Shown: positions 33,903-42,893 of the stretch, one piece after another
Layout: each line of letters starts with the position of its first letter
Position numbering within the stretch: the first letter of the stretch is position 1
Assembly: GCA_000277445.1 (NCBI GenBank)
Contig: AJWJ01000142.1
Location: 1-46,271 of the forward strand
Direction of reading: 5' to 3'
Length of the DNA stretch: 46,271 nucleotides
Source of the DNA: Polysphondylium violaceum
Taxonomy: Eukaryota > Evosea > Eumycetozoa > Dictyosteliales > Dictyosteliaceae
Position numbers and translations under genes: made by a program
The notes under the pieces: model-generated
Databases searched by the model: none
Seen by the model: the letters and a program-made list of their open reading frames with translations, nothing else
What the model was told of the DNA's origin: nothing

Positions 33903-34874
33903 CGCGTCGGTCTAGTCGTCAGAGTATAAATAATAACAAATAAATGCACAAATAAACAAAAAAAAAAAAAAATGATTTTGAAAAAAAAAAAAAAAAAAAT
34001 AAAACGTGTTTTGGCCCCTGCACATAAGTTTTGCAGGCAATGAAAATTCATGAAAACTTAATCTCAAATGATATCACATGCGTGAATCTATGTGGATATC
34101 CCTCCATCAGATAGTTTATTCTTCACATTGTTTGATTATATATATATTTTTTTTTTCAATACTCAACATAAATAATTCCTATTTATCTTTCAATTTTCAA
34201 AGGAGATTATTTTGAGTCTTAATTTTGGCGAACACTTGGTGTTGCTCACATATCCTTTAATTTCTCTAGCTTTGGGCAGAGTATCAAACATAGTAAGTCA
34301 AGTCGCTCGACACATAAAGCATAATTAGATAGACGTTTTTCTTCATCACACTCTATTTTTTAATTTTTTTTTTTTAATTTTTTTTTAAAATTTTTTTTTA
34401 GCTTTTTCATTTTTTTTTTTTTCATTTCACAATTTTTTTTTTTTCTTGTTAGTTTAGATTTTTATTTATATATATATTTGTAGGTTTACAGGGTTTTACA
34501 GTTTACTCGTAGAGGTATAAACAAATAAACAAATAACGACCTAATACATCAGCAATAAATACATAAATACATACAACAACAACATATATAATATAAAAAC
34601 AAGTACATACAATAGTTATTGTAAACTATTTTATAAACACTAAAAATAAAAACAAAATCATTGTCTATCAACAATAAGCAAACAAACAGATATATATATT
34701 TCTCTTCTCTTTAAACCTATCACATACATACTTTTCTATCTATCCATTTTTTTATTTTTTTTTATTCTCAAATACTTTTTTTTTAAAAAAAATTACTACT
34801 TCCTCTCTTTCTTTTTTTTTCCTTATAGCATACTCTTCTCTTCTTATCTATAAAGTATATTTAAAATAATAAAC
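33903..34874. promoter_or_regulatory. Divergent promoter region between helical-repeat and RBBP6-like genes
   Basis: 972 bp between two divergent starts. A-runs (33960-34003) are followed by a less AT-rich segment (34005-34130). A TATA-like TATATATATT plus T run (about 34137-34156) has the usual order of dictyostelid core promoters for the plus-strand gene. A hairpin-rich block (about 34201-34340) comes next, then long T-rich DNA to 34828. See the separate 5' UTR intron entry. Confidence 0.55.
34293..34828 (+). other. Possible 536-nt 5' UTR intron of the RBBP6-like gene
   Basis: A donor-like GTAAGT (34293-34298) lies downstream of a TATA plus oligo-T promoter pattern (34137-34156). A strong pyrimidine tract ends in CCTTATAG at 34828, 46 nt before the ATG at 34875. 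The interior is T/A-rich, as dictyostelid introns are. This would be long for this genome, where the coding introns in the window are about 55-140 nt. Predicted only from splice-like signals. Confidence 0.35.
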
Positions 34875-36775
34875 ATGTCTGTTCATTTTAAATTTAAAAG
34901 TGCTAAAGATGCTTATGATAGTGTAACATTTGATGGAGGTTTTATATCGGTTGCTGACTTAAAAAAGATTATCACTACAAAGGCAAAGTTGGGAAAATCT
35001 ACAGATATTGATTTAGTCATTTCAAACTCTCAGACAGGTGAAGGTAATATTATTTTTATTATTCTTATTATTAATATTATTATTAATAAATATAATTATG
35101 ATCATTTTATACTTATACATACATTTATCTATTATCTCTTTCTATTTACTTTTATTTCTTGTTGATTGTGTTTGAATTATTAGACTATAAGGATGAAACA
35201 TTTTTGATACCAAAGAATACATCGGTTATCGTACAAAGAGTACCCGTCACCAGCAGTAGATTTAATATGAACCAAAATGTAAATCAACAACCATCGGCAC
35301 CCATTCCAGCACCAGCACCAGCACCACTGATTATACCCCAGAATGAATTTGGCAATGATCCATTGGGTGTTGATCAAGAAAACTTAAAGATTAATGCACT
35401 GATCAACCAAAGTGGCACCAGTGCAACTATTGGCGGCGTGCCAACTGGCAGTCATATGGGTGGAGGTGGCAGATTCTACCAAAACAACAATGACGGCGGT
35501 CGTCACCATCACCATCACCACCAGCCCTACAACCCTCAAGGCAACCCCGCATCCATGGTCAAAAGCGACAAACCTCCTCCCGCTAGCTACGTGTGTCACA
35601 GATGTTTCCAGACAGGCCATTACATCAACCAGTGTCCTACCAATGGCGATGCCAACTTTGACAAACGAAAGATCAAAAAGCCTTCAGGCATCCCCGCCAC
35701 ATTTCTAAAACCCATTCAGCCCTCGTCGACACCAACCGCCAGCACACCGGGTGGTCCACCCACAGTATTGATGCCTGGTGGCGGTGTGGCGCAGGTCATG
35801 GCCAATGAGTCAGAGTTTACGAGAATGGCTAAAGCTATTCTTGTCATGGAGGAAGAAAACAAAAAGAAACAAGAAGAGGCAGCAACCACCCCAGTAGATC
35901 CATCGACCCTATTCTCTTGTGACTTGTGTAAACAATCCAATGACATTCAATATCAAATCCAATTGCAATGTTGTAACAAGAATTGCTGTTTAAATTGTTT
36001 AAAAACTAATTTAGATTCAAAAGATAAAGTTTGTCCCTCTTGTTCTAATCCTTTAGTTATTGCTATGGAATCTCAAAATAGAATTCAAACTTTAGGTTTT
36101 AATTTAAATAATAGTAATAATAATAATAATAATAATAATTTTGAAAATAGTGATTATAATAATAATAATAATAATAGTTATAATAACAACAATAATTATA
36201 ACAACAATAATAATAGTTATCAACAAAATAATTTCGATAATAACAATAATAGTTATGATGCTAACAATTATAGTAATAATAGAGGAAATCATAATTATAA
36301 TAAAGATTTTAATCGTAATGAAAGAGATAGTAATAGTAACTATAGAAATGATTATAATAGAAATGATTCAAGACATGAATATAGAGATTACAATAGAAAT
36401 GATTCAAGAGATAATAGAGATAGTAGATCAAATGATTATAATAGTAATAATGGTGGTAGTAGTAGATATCACTCATCGTCATCATCTTCTCATTATCATC
36501 AATCAGATGATTCTAGAGATTATAGATCTTCAAATAGTAGAGATTATCGTAGTAGTAGTAGTAGCAGTGGCAGTAGCGGCGACAGAAACTATAGAGATTC
36601 ATATCGTTCCAACGATAGAAATGATAGGGATAGAGATAGAGATAGAGAAAAAAGTGGTCCACCAAGAGAAAGAGAAAGGGACAGAGATAGAGAAAGAGAT
36701 ATTTCAAGAGAAAAGGATTCTAGAGATTATAGAAATGATAGAGATAGAAGGGATTCCTCATCGAGAAAATATTAA
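34875..36775 (+). CDS. RBBP6/Mpe1-like protein: DWNN domain, CCHC zinc knuckle, RING-type finger
   Basis: Exons 34875-35043 and 35184-36775 (140-nt intron splitting an Asp codon) give 586 residues. Residues 1-80 form a DWNN ubiquitin-like domain (MSVHFKFKSAKDAYDSVTFD, IPKNTSVIVQRVPV). A CCHC zinc knuckle is at about 160-175 (CHRCFQTGHYINQC), followed by KRKIKKPSGIPATFL as in RBBP6. A RING/U-box-like finger appears at about 290-340 (FSCDLCKQSND, CCLNCLKTNL, VCPSCSNPL). The C-terminal third is Asn-rich, then rich in RD/RS/RE dipeptides. RBBP6 and yeast Mpe1 are pre-mRNA cleavage and polyadenylation factor subunits with E3-ligase features. The domain order matches the family exactly, so orthology is likely. 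Confidence 0.93.
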
Positions 36776-37278
36776 TTTAATATTAAAAACAACAATAATA
36801 AATATTTAATTCTTATTTTTTTTTTTTTTGTTATATGGAAGTAATAGTAGCAGTTGTAAAACATTTATTTCATGATGAGATATCTTTGCTCATTTTTCAT
36901 ATGATTTTGATTTCTAATTGAGTTACCAAAATCTATTAAAATTCATTGGTTATTTGAATGATAAAAAAGGGTATTGTTATCAACAACTATCTCATTCCAA
37001 TTTACAAACAATTCTTTTGGGAGGTATATCAATATAGATGAATATGTGTGCATATGCATAAGCTATCAATTTACCCCCATTGCTTTTTCTTTTTTTTTTT
37101 CCTTTCCCATTGAGCAAATTTGGAAATTATTGGGGTTCCATTGAATAATTATTTTTTAATTATTTATCATATATATTAATTAAATTTAATGCAAAATCAA
37201 ATACTATAAAAGAGAACAGGCTTCAGTCAATCATTCATTCATACTAATTAAGTTTATTCTAGTTTTCTTTACTAAAAT
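36776..37278. promoter_or_regulatory. Intergenic region with TATA box for first secreted paralogue
   Basis: AT-rich DNA with a T run near 36819-36829. A TATAAAAG at 37205-37212 lies 67-74 bp before the ATG at 37279 and is the likely core promoter. No other gene seen. Confidence 0.6.
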
Positions 37279-38112
37279 ATGGGAAAATTTGTCTTACTGT
37301 TTGTTTTGTTTATTGCCATTTTCATAGCAGTCAGTTCTGGTGATGATAGTTCAGATCTTGCTTTTGCCACCTATGTAGACACAGACTCTGATGTTGATGT
37401 TCAAAATGAAAGATCGGGATTGGGAAGAATAAGATACTACCATGCCAGAAAGTGTGCCGGTATTAGAGAATGCTATTACTTGTATTTGGTAAACACCAAC
37501 AAAAATGAAATTTTGGTCTCAAGAATTGAAGGTGCCTCCAAATTCGACGTTGATAGAATTGAAGAGTATATCTTGTCGGGAACCATTGTTAGTGGTAACA
37601 ACAATCAAAGAGTCCTCCGTGTCCAAAACACTTACAGATTGTTACCTTATGACGGTCCACAAACCCTTGATCTTAAAACTTACTACTTTTACAATAACCA
37701 CGTGGCCTATGAATTAAACACCGGTAAATCATATCCTATCAACTATTACACTGAAAACTATTCAGAGAGAATCAATTTAATTGATGAAGACTGGTTAGAA
37801 AAGAAAATTGAAGGTCACTCTGTACTCTATGGCAGAGTTTACAACAATCAATTATCCATCTCTTTGATTTTCATTCAACTCCCAGATCCTCAATATGGAT
37901 GTCCAAATTTCCCTGTCTACCTATGTGAAAATACCTATGTCAACACCTACACCAGAGATTCAAATCGTTGCTACAGTTCCACTGGTTGTGTTAAGGAAGG
38001 TTTTTGTCTCTTATACATTCCAGTTTGCTCTCCAGGCTACACTTTGGTTGGTGCTCGTTCTAAACCAAATGGTTGCCAAAAATATTATTGTGATGCATAC
38101 TATTTGGTATAA
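37279..38112 (+). CDS. Secreted cysteine-rich protein, tandem family copy 1
   Basis: Single exon, 277 residues, with a signal peptide (MGKFVLLFVLFIAIFIAVSS). A short Asp/Ser-rich linker leads to NERSGLGRIRYYHARKCAG. The family's C-x4-CGGY motif is altered here (KCAGIRECYYLYLVN, Gly-Gly replaced). The middle part (EEYILSGTIVSG, NTYRLLPYDGP, AYELNTGKSYPINYYTENY, GHSVLYGRV) aligns with the next three genes. The tail has two cysteine-rich units: one with CENTYVNTYTRDSNRC ending in GC, and CLLYIPVCSPGYTLVGARS followed by PNGCQKYYCD. No catalytic motif is evident. Function unknown; an extracellular or lysosomal-lumen role is inferred from the signal peptide. Confidence 0.85.
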   Translation: MGKFVLLFVLFIAIFIAVSSGDDSSDLAFATYVDTDSDVDVQNERSGLGRIRYYHARKCAGIRECYYLYLVNTNKNEILVSRIEGASKFDVDRIEEYILSGTIVSGNNNQRVLRVQNTYRLLPYDGPQTLDLKTYYFYNNHVAYELNTGKSYPINYYTENYSERINLIDEDWLEKKIEGHSVLYGRVYNNQLSISLIFIQLPDPQYGCPNFPVYLCENTYVNTYTRDSNRCYSSTGCVKEGFCLLYIPVCSPGYTLVGARSKPNGCQKYYCDAYYLV

Positions 38113-38704
38113 TATCTTTTAAAATCTCAATAAATCAATTTAATTGATCAAATATTTTTGTTTTGATTTTTTTATTAAAAGTCAAGACCATATAAGGTTT
38201 TTTAAAATGTAAAAAATAAAAAAAATAATAATCAGAATCTCGCTATTGAAACTTCTTCCAGAGGTGGACTTAAATTTTAACTTTATAATAAACACAATAG
38301 AATTTCTTATCAAAATAAATTGATAATATTTTATTTCACCAAATGAATTCTTTTGTGGAAATTTTGTCTTAAAAAAAGAATTACTCAGATTAAAATAAAT
38401 TAGTGAATTACAATTTGATTCATTCCTAATTCTCCACCCTTTTCCCATTATAAAATAAACCAGTTTCCACTACCTATTTTTATTCATATGAAATCACCCG
38501 ATATATTTTTTTTTTTTAAAAAATAGAAAAAAAATCAAACCCCACTCCAAACTTATCATGTTTTAGATATGTGATAATTTTTACTCTTACCACAATTACT
38601 AAATTTATTCTTTATGTTTTCAATTCTAAAAAATGCAATAGTATAAATAGGATAGAAATATGTAAATTCAAATCATTCATTATTTATTTATTTATTTTTC
38701 AAAA
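38113..38704. promoter_or_regulatory. Intergenic region with TATA box for second secreted paralogue
   Basis: AT-rich DNA with TATAAATA at 38642-38649, 56-63 bp before the ATG at 38705. An 88-codon frame on the minus strand (38182-38448) looks accidental. No other feature seen. Confidence 0.6.
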
Positions 38705-39556
38705 ATGTATATTCATAAAAGTTTTATACTCTTTCTATTAGGGTTAATAGTTTTTAGTGCAGTGTTTTCAGCAAACACAGACACCAATACTGATACCGAC
38801 ACCGACACCGATGTCGAATCAGACAACGAACGTTCAGGTTTAGGTAGAGTTCGTTATTTCCAAGCAACCAAGGATTTAAGAAAATGTGCTTTTCCACAAT
38901 GTGGTGGATACTTTTTAAAGATGGTTAACATTGGTGGCCAACAAAATGATATTTATGTATCTTCTATTGAAGGTGCTAAAATTGATGACGGTTCACTCAA
39001 TGAATTTATCCTCTCCGGTCGTTTATCAAATGGTCCAAGTTTCACTAGAACCTTGTACATTCAAGACACCTACAGACTCCTCCCATTGGACAGTCCATCC
39101 ACCCTTGAAATCAAGAGATACTTTATCTACAGAAACAACGTTGCCTATGAATTAAACACTGGTAGAAATTATCGTGTCAACTATTATGTTGAAAACTATA
39201 GTAACCAAATCAACAATATTAATGAAGAATGGTTGGATTACAAGATTAACGGTCACTCTGTCATCTATGGTAATGTACGTAATGGTATTTTAGATATTGA
39301 TAGAATCTTCATTCAATTACCAGATCCACAATACTGTCCAGATTTCCCCGTCGCTCAATGTTCTCCAGGTTACATCGCCACTTACAGAGTTGACAATACC
39401 AGATGTATCTTACCAACCGGCTGTGCCAGACAAGGTATTTGCACACTCTCCATTCCAACTTGTCCAAATGGTTATACTTTAATGTCTGTAAACAGCAAAC
39501 CTAATGGTTGTCCAAAATATTATTGTGATCCATCTTTTTTATTAATATTTACATAA
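38705..39556 (+). CDS. Secreted cysteine-rich protein, tandem family copy 2
   Basis: Single exon, 283 residues. Signal peptide (MYIHKSFILFLLGLIVFSAV), then a Thr-Asp repeat (DTDTDTDTD). The core begins SGLGRVRYFQATKDLRKCAF and carries the intact motif RKCAFPQCGGYFLKMVN. Middle blocks (NEFILSGRLSNGP, DTYRLLPLDSP, AYELNTGRNYRVNYYVENY, GHSVIYGNV, FIQLPDPQYC) match copy 1 closely. The tail has the two cysteine units CSPGYIATYRVDNTRC...GC and CTLSIPTCPNGYTLMSVNSK with PNGCPKYYCDPSFL. The intact C-x4-CGGYF motif recalls an uncharacterised domain of bacterial secreted proteins (I recall it as DUF6748), which needs a search. Copies 1 and 2 are the closest pair by eye. Confidence 0.86.
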   Translation: MYIHKSFILFLLGLIVFSAVFSANTDTNTDTDTDTDVESDNERSGLGRVRYFQATKDLRKCAFPQCGGYFLKMVNIGGQQNDIYVSSIEGAKIDDGSLNEFILSGRLSNGPSFTRTLYIQDTYRLLPLDSPSTLEIKRYFIYRNNVAYELNTGRNYRVNYYVENYSNQINNINEEWLDYKINGHSVIYGNVRNGILDIDRIFIQLPDPQYCPDFPVAQCSPGYIATYRVDNTRCILPTGCARQGICTLSIPTCPNGYTLMSVNSKPNGCPKYYCDPSFLLIFT

Positions 39557-39935
39557 ACACCTCTTCATTATTTAATTAAATAAATCTATTCATATTACCC
39601 CACTTATTCTTTGAAATAGTACATATATTAAAAATAACGATAACAAGAGTAATCAGTATTTGTGTTTTGATATTGTAAAGTAGGAAAGTGTGGTGTGGGT
39701 GGAATTAAAATTAGATCTATTTTTTTTTTTTTATAATAAAAAATCACCTTTTTAAAACACTTACCATACATTACCATCTTTAAATATTTCCTTAATGATA
39801 CAGTAGTGGTTGATTTTCAGAATGGATTTTAATACTAATTACAAATTTAAAATAAATTCGAAATAAAAAAAAAAAAAAGATAACACTAATATTTAAATAT
39901 TTTAAGTTCGTTGTTTTTATTGTTCAAAATAAAAT
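39557..39935. promoter_or_regulatory. Intergenic region upstream of third secreted paralogue
   Basis: AT-rich DNA with a G/T-rich element (AAGTGTGGTGTGGGTGG, about 39686-39702), similar to a dictyostelid G-box, about 235-250 bp before the ATG at 39936. T and A runs are present. No TATAAA-type box at the usual distance, unlike the other three copies. Confidence 0.5.
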
Positions 39936-40817
39936 ATGAAATTAAATATAGTAATATTTATATTGGGAATTTTAGTTCTCTTTGTTTGTGGCCAAGAGGG
40001 TCCTACTGATAGTTCACCCTCTACATCAACAACAATCGTCACCAACACCACTTTGGCTAAAAATAGTAACAACTTTTTCTATTCAATTGCTCAAGATTAT
40101 ATAAAATGCAAACCTACCCATCCAATCTGTGGTGGATATTCAATGAAAAAAGTGAATCTTTTTGAAGATGAAGTCTATGTTTACGACATTCGTACTAATA
40201 TTCATTTGGAAATGGACAATATCAATGAATATATTTTGGAAGGTTATGTCACTCAGGGTGGCGATGGCAAAAATATATTTGTTGCAGAAGGTGCTCATAG
40301 AATATTACCCATTGCCATTGAAAGTTCTGCAAGAATCGATTTTATATACTATGGTTTTGTTCAAGATGAAAAAGCTATATTGAAATTGAATACTGGAAAT
40401 ATAACCCTTATTAAATCATACTCTGACCCATACACCACTGGTCCATTTAACCTCCAATCTGATTGGTTAGTCAACAGAATAAAACATAGATCTTTGTTTA
40501 CTGGATATTTTGATTTCTATGATGACAGTGTATTTAAGATGCAACAAGTATACATTGAAATGCCAGATGCAGGACCCTGTCCTCCTCAACCATTGTTCAA
40601 ATGCCAAGCAGACTATAGAGTATCCTATACCAGAAATATCGATAGATGTTTAATTGCCCAAGGATGCATGAAAAATGGTCCCTGTGGCCTCTGGGTACCC
40701 AATTGCCAACCAGGATACACTCTCTCTATCTATATCAGTGGTCCCAATGCCTGTCCTCATTATTACTGTGATCCAGCTTTTCTCACCAGAAGTAGTGGTG
40801 TTAAATTACCCCATTAA
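39936..40817 (+). CDS. Secreted cysteine-rich protein, tandem family copy 3
   Basis: Single exon, 293 residues; the most divergent copy. Signal peptide (MKLNIVIFILGILVLFVCGQ), then a Ser/Thr linker. The motif appears as KCKPTHPICGGYSMKKVN, with a longer gap between the cysteines. Middle blocks are recognisable but changed (NEYILEGYVTQGG, GAHRILPIAIESS, LKLNTGNITLIKSYSDPY, HRSLFTGYFDFYDD, YIEMPDAGPCPPQ). The cysteine units are conserved: CQADYRVSYTRNIDRC...GC and CGLWVPNCQPGYTLSIYIS with PNACPHYYCDPAFL. It likely shares the same fold with altered surface or ligand. Function unknown. Confidence 0.84.
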   Translation: MKLNIVIFILGILVLFVCGQEGPTDSSPSTSTTIVTNTTLAKNSNNFFYSIAQDYIKCKPTHPICGGYSMKKVNLFEDEVYVYDIRTNIHLEMDNINEYILEGYVTQGGDGKNIFVAEGAHRILPIAIESSARIDFIYYGFVQDEKAILKLNTGNITLIKSYSDPYTTGPFNLQSDWLVNRIKHRSLFTGYFDFYDDSVFKMQQVYIEMPDAGPCPPQPLFKCQADYRVSYTRNIDRCLIAQGCMKNGPCGLWVPNCQPGYTLSIYISGPNACPHYYCDPAFLTRSSGVKLPH

Positions 40818-41152
40818 ATAAATAATAATTGAAATTATATCTATTTGTGATGTTTTATTTTTAAAATGTCAATAAATACAAATTCGTTTAAAAATCGAAT
40901 TTTGGTCTTTAATTTCTTTGATGATCTAAAGATTTTAATGGGGTACTGCATGCTTAAGTACATTTTTGTGTTTATAAAAGCTGATAAAAGTGGGTGTTAT
41001 AATAATTTGGTGTTTATTGTAATAAAAATAACAAAAAAAAAAAATAAAAACAAAAAAAATAAAAATAATAACAGTTTTGTGTTTGTCTGGAAAGATATAA
41101 ATATTAAGTTGTTATATGTCTGACTTTTCTACAACAACAACAACAATCTAAA
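40818..41152. promoter_or_regulatory. Intergenic region with TATA box for fourth secreted paralogue
   Basis: AT-rich DNA with an A-rich stretch at 41029-41068 and TATAAATA at 41096-41103, 50-57 bp before the ATG at 41153. An 85-codon frame at 40866-41123 (+) is Lys/Asn-rich and ends within the promoter; considered accidental. Confidence 0.6.
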
Positions 41153-41977
41153 ATGTTTAAAACACACATATTACTCTTGTTTTTATCCTTTTTCATTCTA
41201 GGATCTTTATGTCAGGATAGGGAATATCTTGGTAAATTTAACGATAAAAGAAGAAATACCTACTACACTGCCAGAAAAGATCTCCGTAGATGCGCATTTC
41301 CAGATTGTGGGGGTTACTTTTTAAAAAAACTAAATCCAGTTTCCAAGAGTGACAAAAATGAAATCTATGTGGCCAATATTGAAAACACTCTCTATGTAGA
41401 TACAGATGCCCTTGATCAATACATTTTCAGTGGTTTTATTAGAACTGATAATCCCCGTATGGATGTATTGAATATCATGGAAAGCACCCGAATGTTGCCA
41501 TTAAACTACACCATTGACGCCCCAATAACCTATTATATTTTACTCGCTAACGAAGGCTCCTCATTCAAAGCTTTGGAGCTTAACACTGGTGTAGCTTTGA
41601 GCCTCAAAAACTACACACAACAATACACTCGTATCGTCTATCGTCTCAATGAACCATGGTTTAAAAAGAGCCTTGTAGGAATGTCTGTTGTGTCTGGTAA
41701 TGTCAAGGATCAAGTGTTAAACATTGATAAAGTTTTTTATAGAAATGTACCAAAATATCAATGTCCTTCTGAAACTCTCAAATGTAGTAAAAATCAAACA
41801 CTAGCATACACATATGATGAAAATCGTTGCAAGATCCAAGATCAATGTGTCAAACCAGGTCCATGCTTATTAAGTATGGCTCTTTGTACTCCAGGTTACT
41901 CTTTGGTTAGTATTCCATCAGCTCCCAATGGTTGTCCAAAATATTATTGTGATCCAACCTTTTTAACAAAAAGATAA
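41153..41977 (+). CDS. Secreted cysteine-rich protein, tandem family copy 4
   Basis: Single exon, 274 residues. Signal peptide (MFKTHILLLFLSFFILGSLC), a very short linker, then YYTARKDLRRCAFPDCGGYF continuing LKKLN, the best-preserved form of the motif. Middle blocks: DQYIFSGFIRTDN, ESTRMLPLNYTID, ALELNTGVALSLKNYTQQY, GMSVVSGNVKDQ. The tail has CSKNQTLAYTYDENRCKIQ and a final unit, PGPCLLSMALCTPGYSLVSI with PNGCPKYYCDPTFL. No transmembrane helix besides the signal peptide. A hairpin overlaps the AATAAA just after the stop (42003-42022). Function unknown. Confidence 0.85.
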   Translation: MFKTHILLLFLSFFILGSLCQDREYLGKFNDKRRNTYYTARKDLRRCAFPDCGGYFLKKLNPVSKSDKNEIYVANIENTLYVDTDALDQYIFSGFIRTDNPRMDVLNIMESTRMLPLNYTIDAPITYYILLANEGSSFKALELNTGVALSLKNYTQQYTRIVYRLNEPWFKKSLVGMSVVSGNVKDQVLNIDKVFYRNVPKYQCPSETLKCSKNQTLAYTYDENRCKIQDQCVKPGPCLLSMALCTPGYSLVSIPSAPNGCPKYYCDPTFLTKR

Positions 41978-42893
41978 ATAGATTTTTATTTAAAACACTA
42001 TAATAAAGTTTGTTAACTTTATGATTAAGATCATGGGGAATCAACTTCAATTAATTTAAAAAAACCACCCAGAAAAAAAACAAAATTTAACTTTGATAAA
42101 GTTTTTATATCACATTACTCTTCATTTATGGTATTATTTATGAGAGAAGAGTGTGTATGGTGTACAGTCTTCATTTAGTACCTGGAGTATTTACCATCAA
42201 CACCACTTTTCACTAATTTACTGGACAGAACAAAAAATCTTAAATTTTTATCACAAACTATGGTAAAGAAGGAAATATTTAACATTTTTGGTTTTTAGTG
42301 GAAATATATATTGATAGAAAAAAAAAAAAAAACAAGATTGATATTATTAAAATAATATATATATTATTATTATGGTGATATTGATTTTGAAACAAACACA
42401 CACAACTTGGAAACAATACTAATTGCATTATGATGGTGGGATGGTGTATTGAATAGTACCGCAATAGAGGGCTAAACCCAATAGACTATAATCTACACCT
42501 CCCCAACCAACGAATAAAAAGTAGCAATACAAAGATCTATATAGATATTGATATACCCCCACAGGTGGTGGGTGTTGCATTTGTGATTAGTCAATCACAC
42601 CAACCACGAATCGAATCAAGATTGACTGGTTTTTTCAAAAATTTATACTTTATAACAACATTCTACATCCTATTATATCTTTTTTTTTTCTTTCTCTCTA
42701 CCCAATGTTGTTGTTGTTGTTGTTTGATTGTATAATTATAATATTATATGCGAATAAATGATATTCCCATTGTAGATTTTTAATGAAATATCTATTTGAA
42801 AAAAACAACTAAAAGAATTTTATTTCGAAATTTAACAAAAATCCCTATTTTTTATTCTTTTAAAATGAAACAATCACACACATAATATTAATC
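41978..42893. other. Intergenic region downstream of the secreted family
   Basis: 916 bp with no gene. It contains an 8-bp inverted repeat (42003-42022), a TGTGATT/AATCACA inverted repeat with a 4-nt spacer in a GC-richer patch (about 42577-42594), T and A runs, and a TTG run near 42705-42723. The F-box-like gene starts at 42894. Confidence 0.55.
42003..42022 (+). terminator. 3' UTR hairpin overlapping AATAAA
   Basis: ATAAAGTT (42003-42010) pairs with AACTTTAT (42015-42022) around TGTT, 26 nt past the stop of secreted copy 4. The left arm includes most of an AATAAA at 42002-42007, the likely polyadenylation signal. The hairpin may affect 3'-end formation; this is inference. Confidence 0.45.

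Noticed and set aside
34005-34080. Segment GGCCCCTGCACATAAG with later AATTCATGAAA recalls the 3' half of U6 snRNA.
   Set aside because: The invariant U6 ACAGAGA box and upstream stem are absent, and the match is short and gapped.
34186-34250. ATCTTTC...AAAGGAGAT followed by TGAGTCTTAATTTTGG and a hairpin recalls U5 snRNA with an Sm site.
   Set aside because: The universally conserved U5 loop (GCCTTTTAC) is not present, so a U5 gene is not supported. The block is kept only as a possible 5' UTR exon or unknown RNA.
36104-36809. Long open frames in other phases over the Asn-rich part of the RBBP6-like gene.
   Set aside because: They are shadow frames of AAT/GAT repeats (Ile-rich), not independent genes.
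38182-38448. 88-codon open frame on the minus strand between secreted copies 1 and 2.
   Set aside because: Composition follows the AT-rich background, there is no recognisable motif, and it overlaps the promoter and 3' UTR of real genes.
40866-41123. 85-codon open frame between secreted copies 3 and 4.
   Set aside because: Lys/Asn run encoded by poly-A DNA, and it overlaps the TATA box of copy 4.
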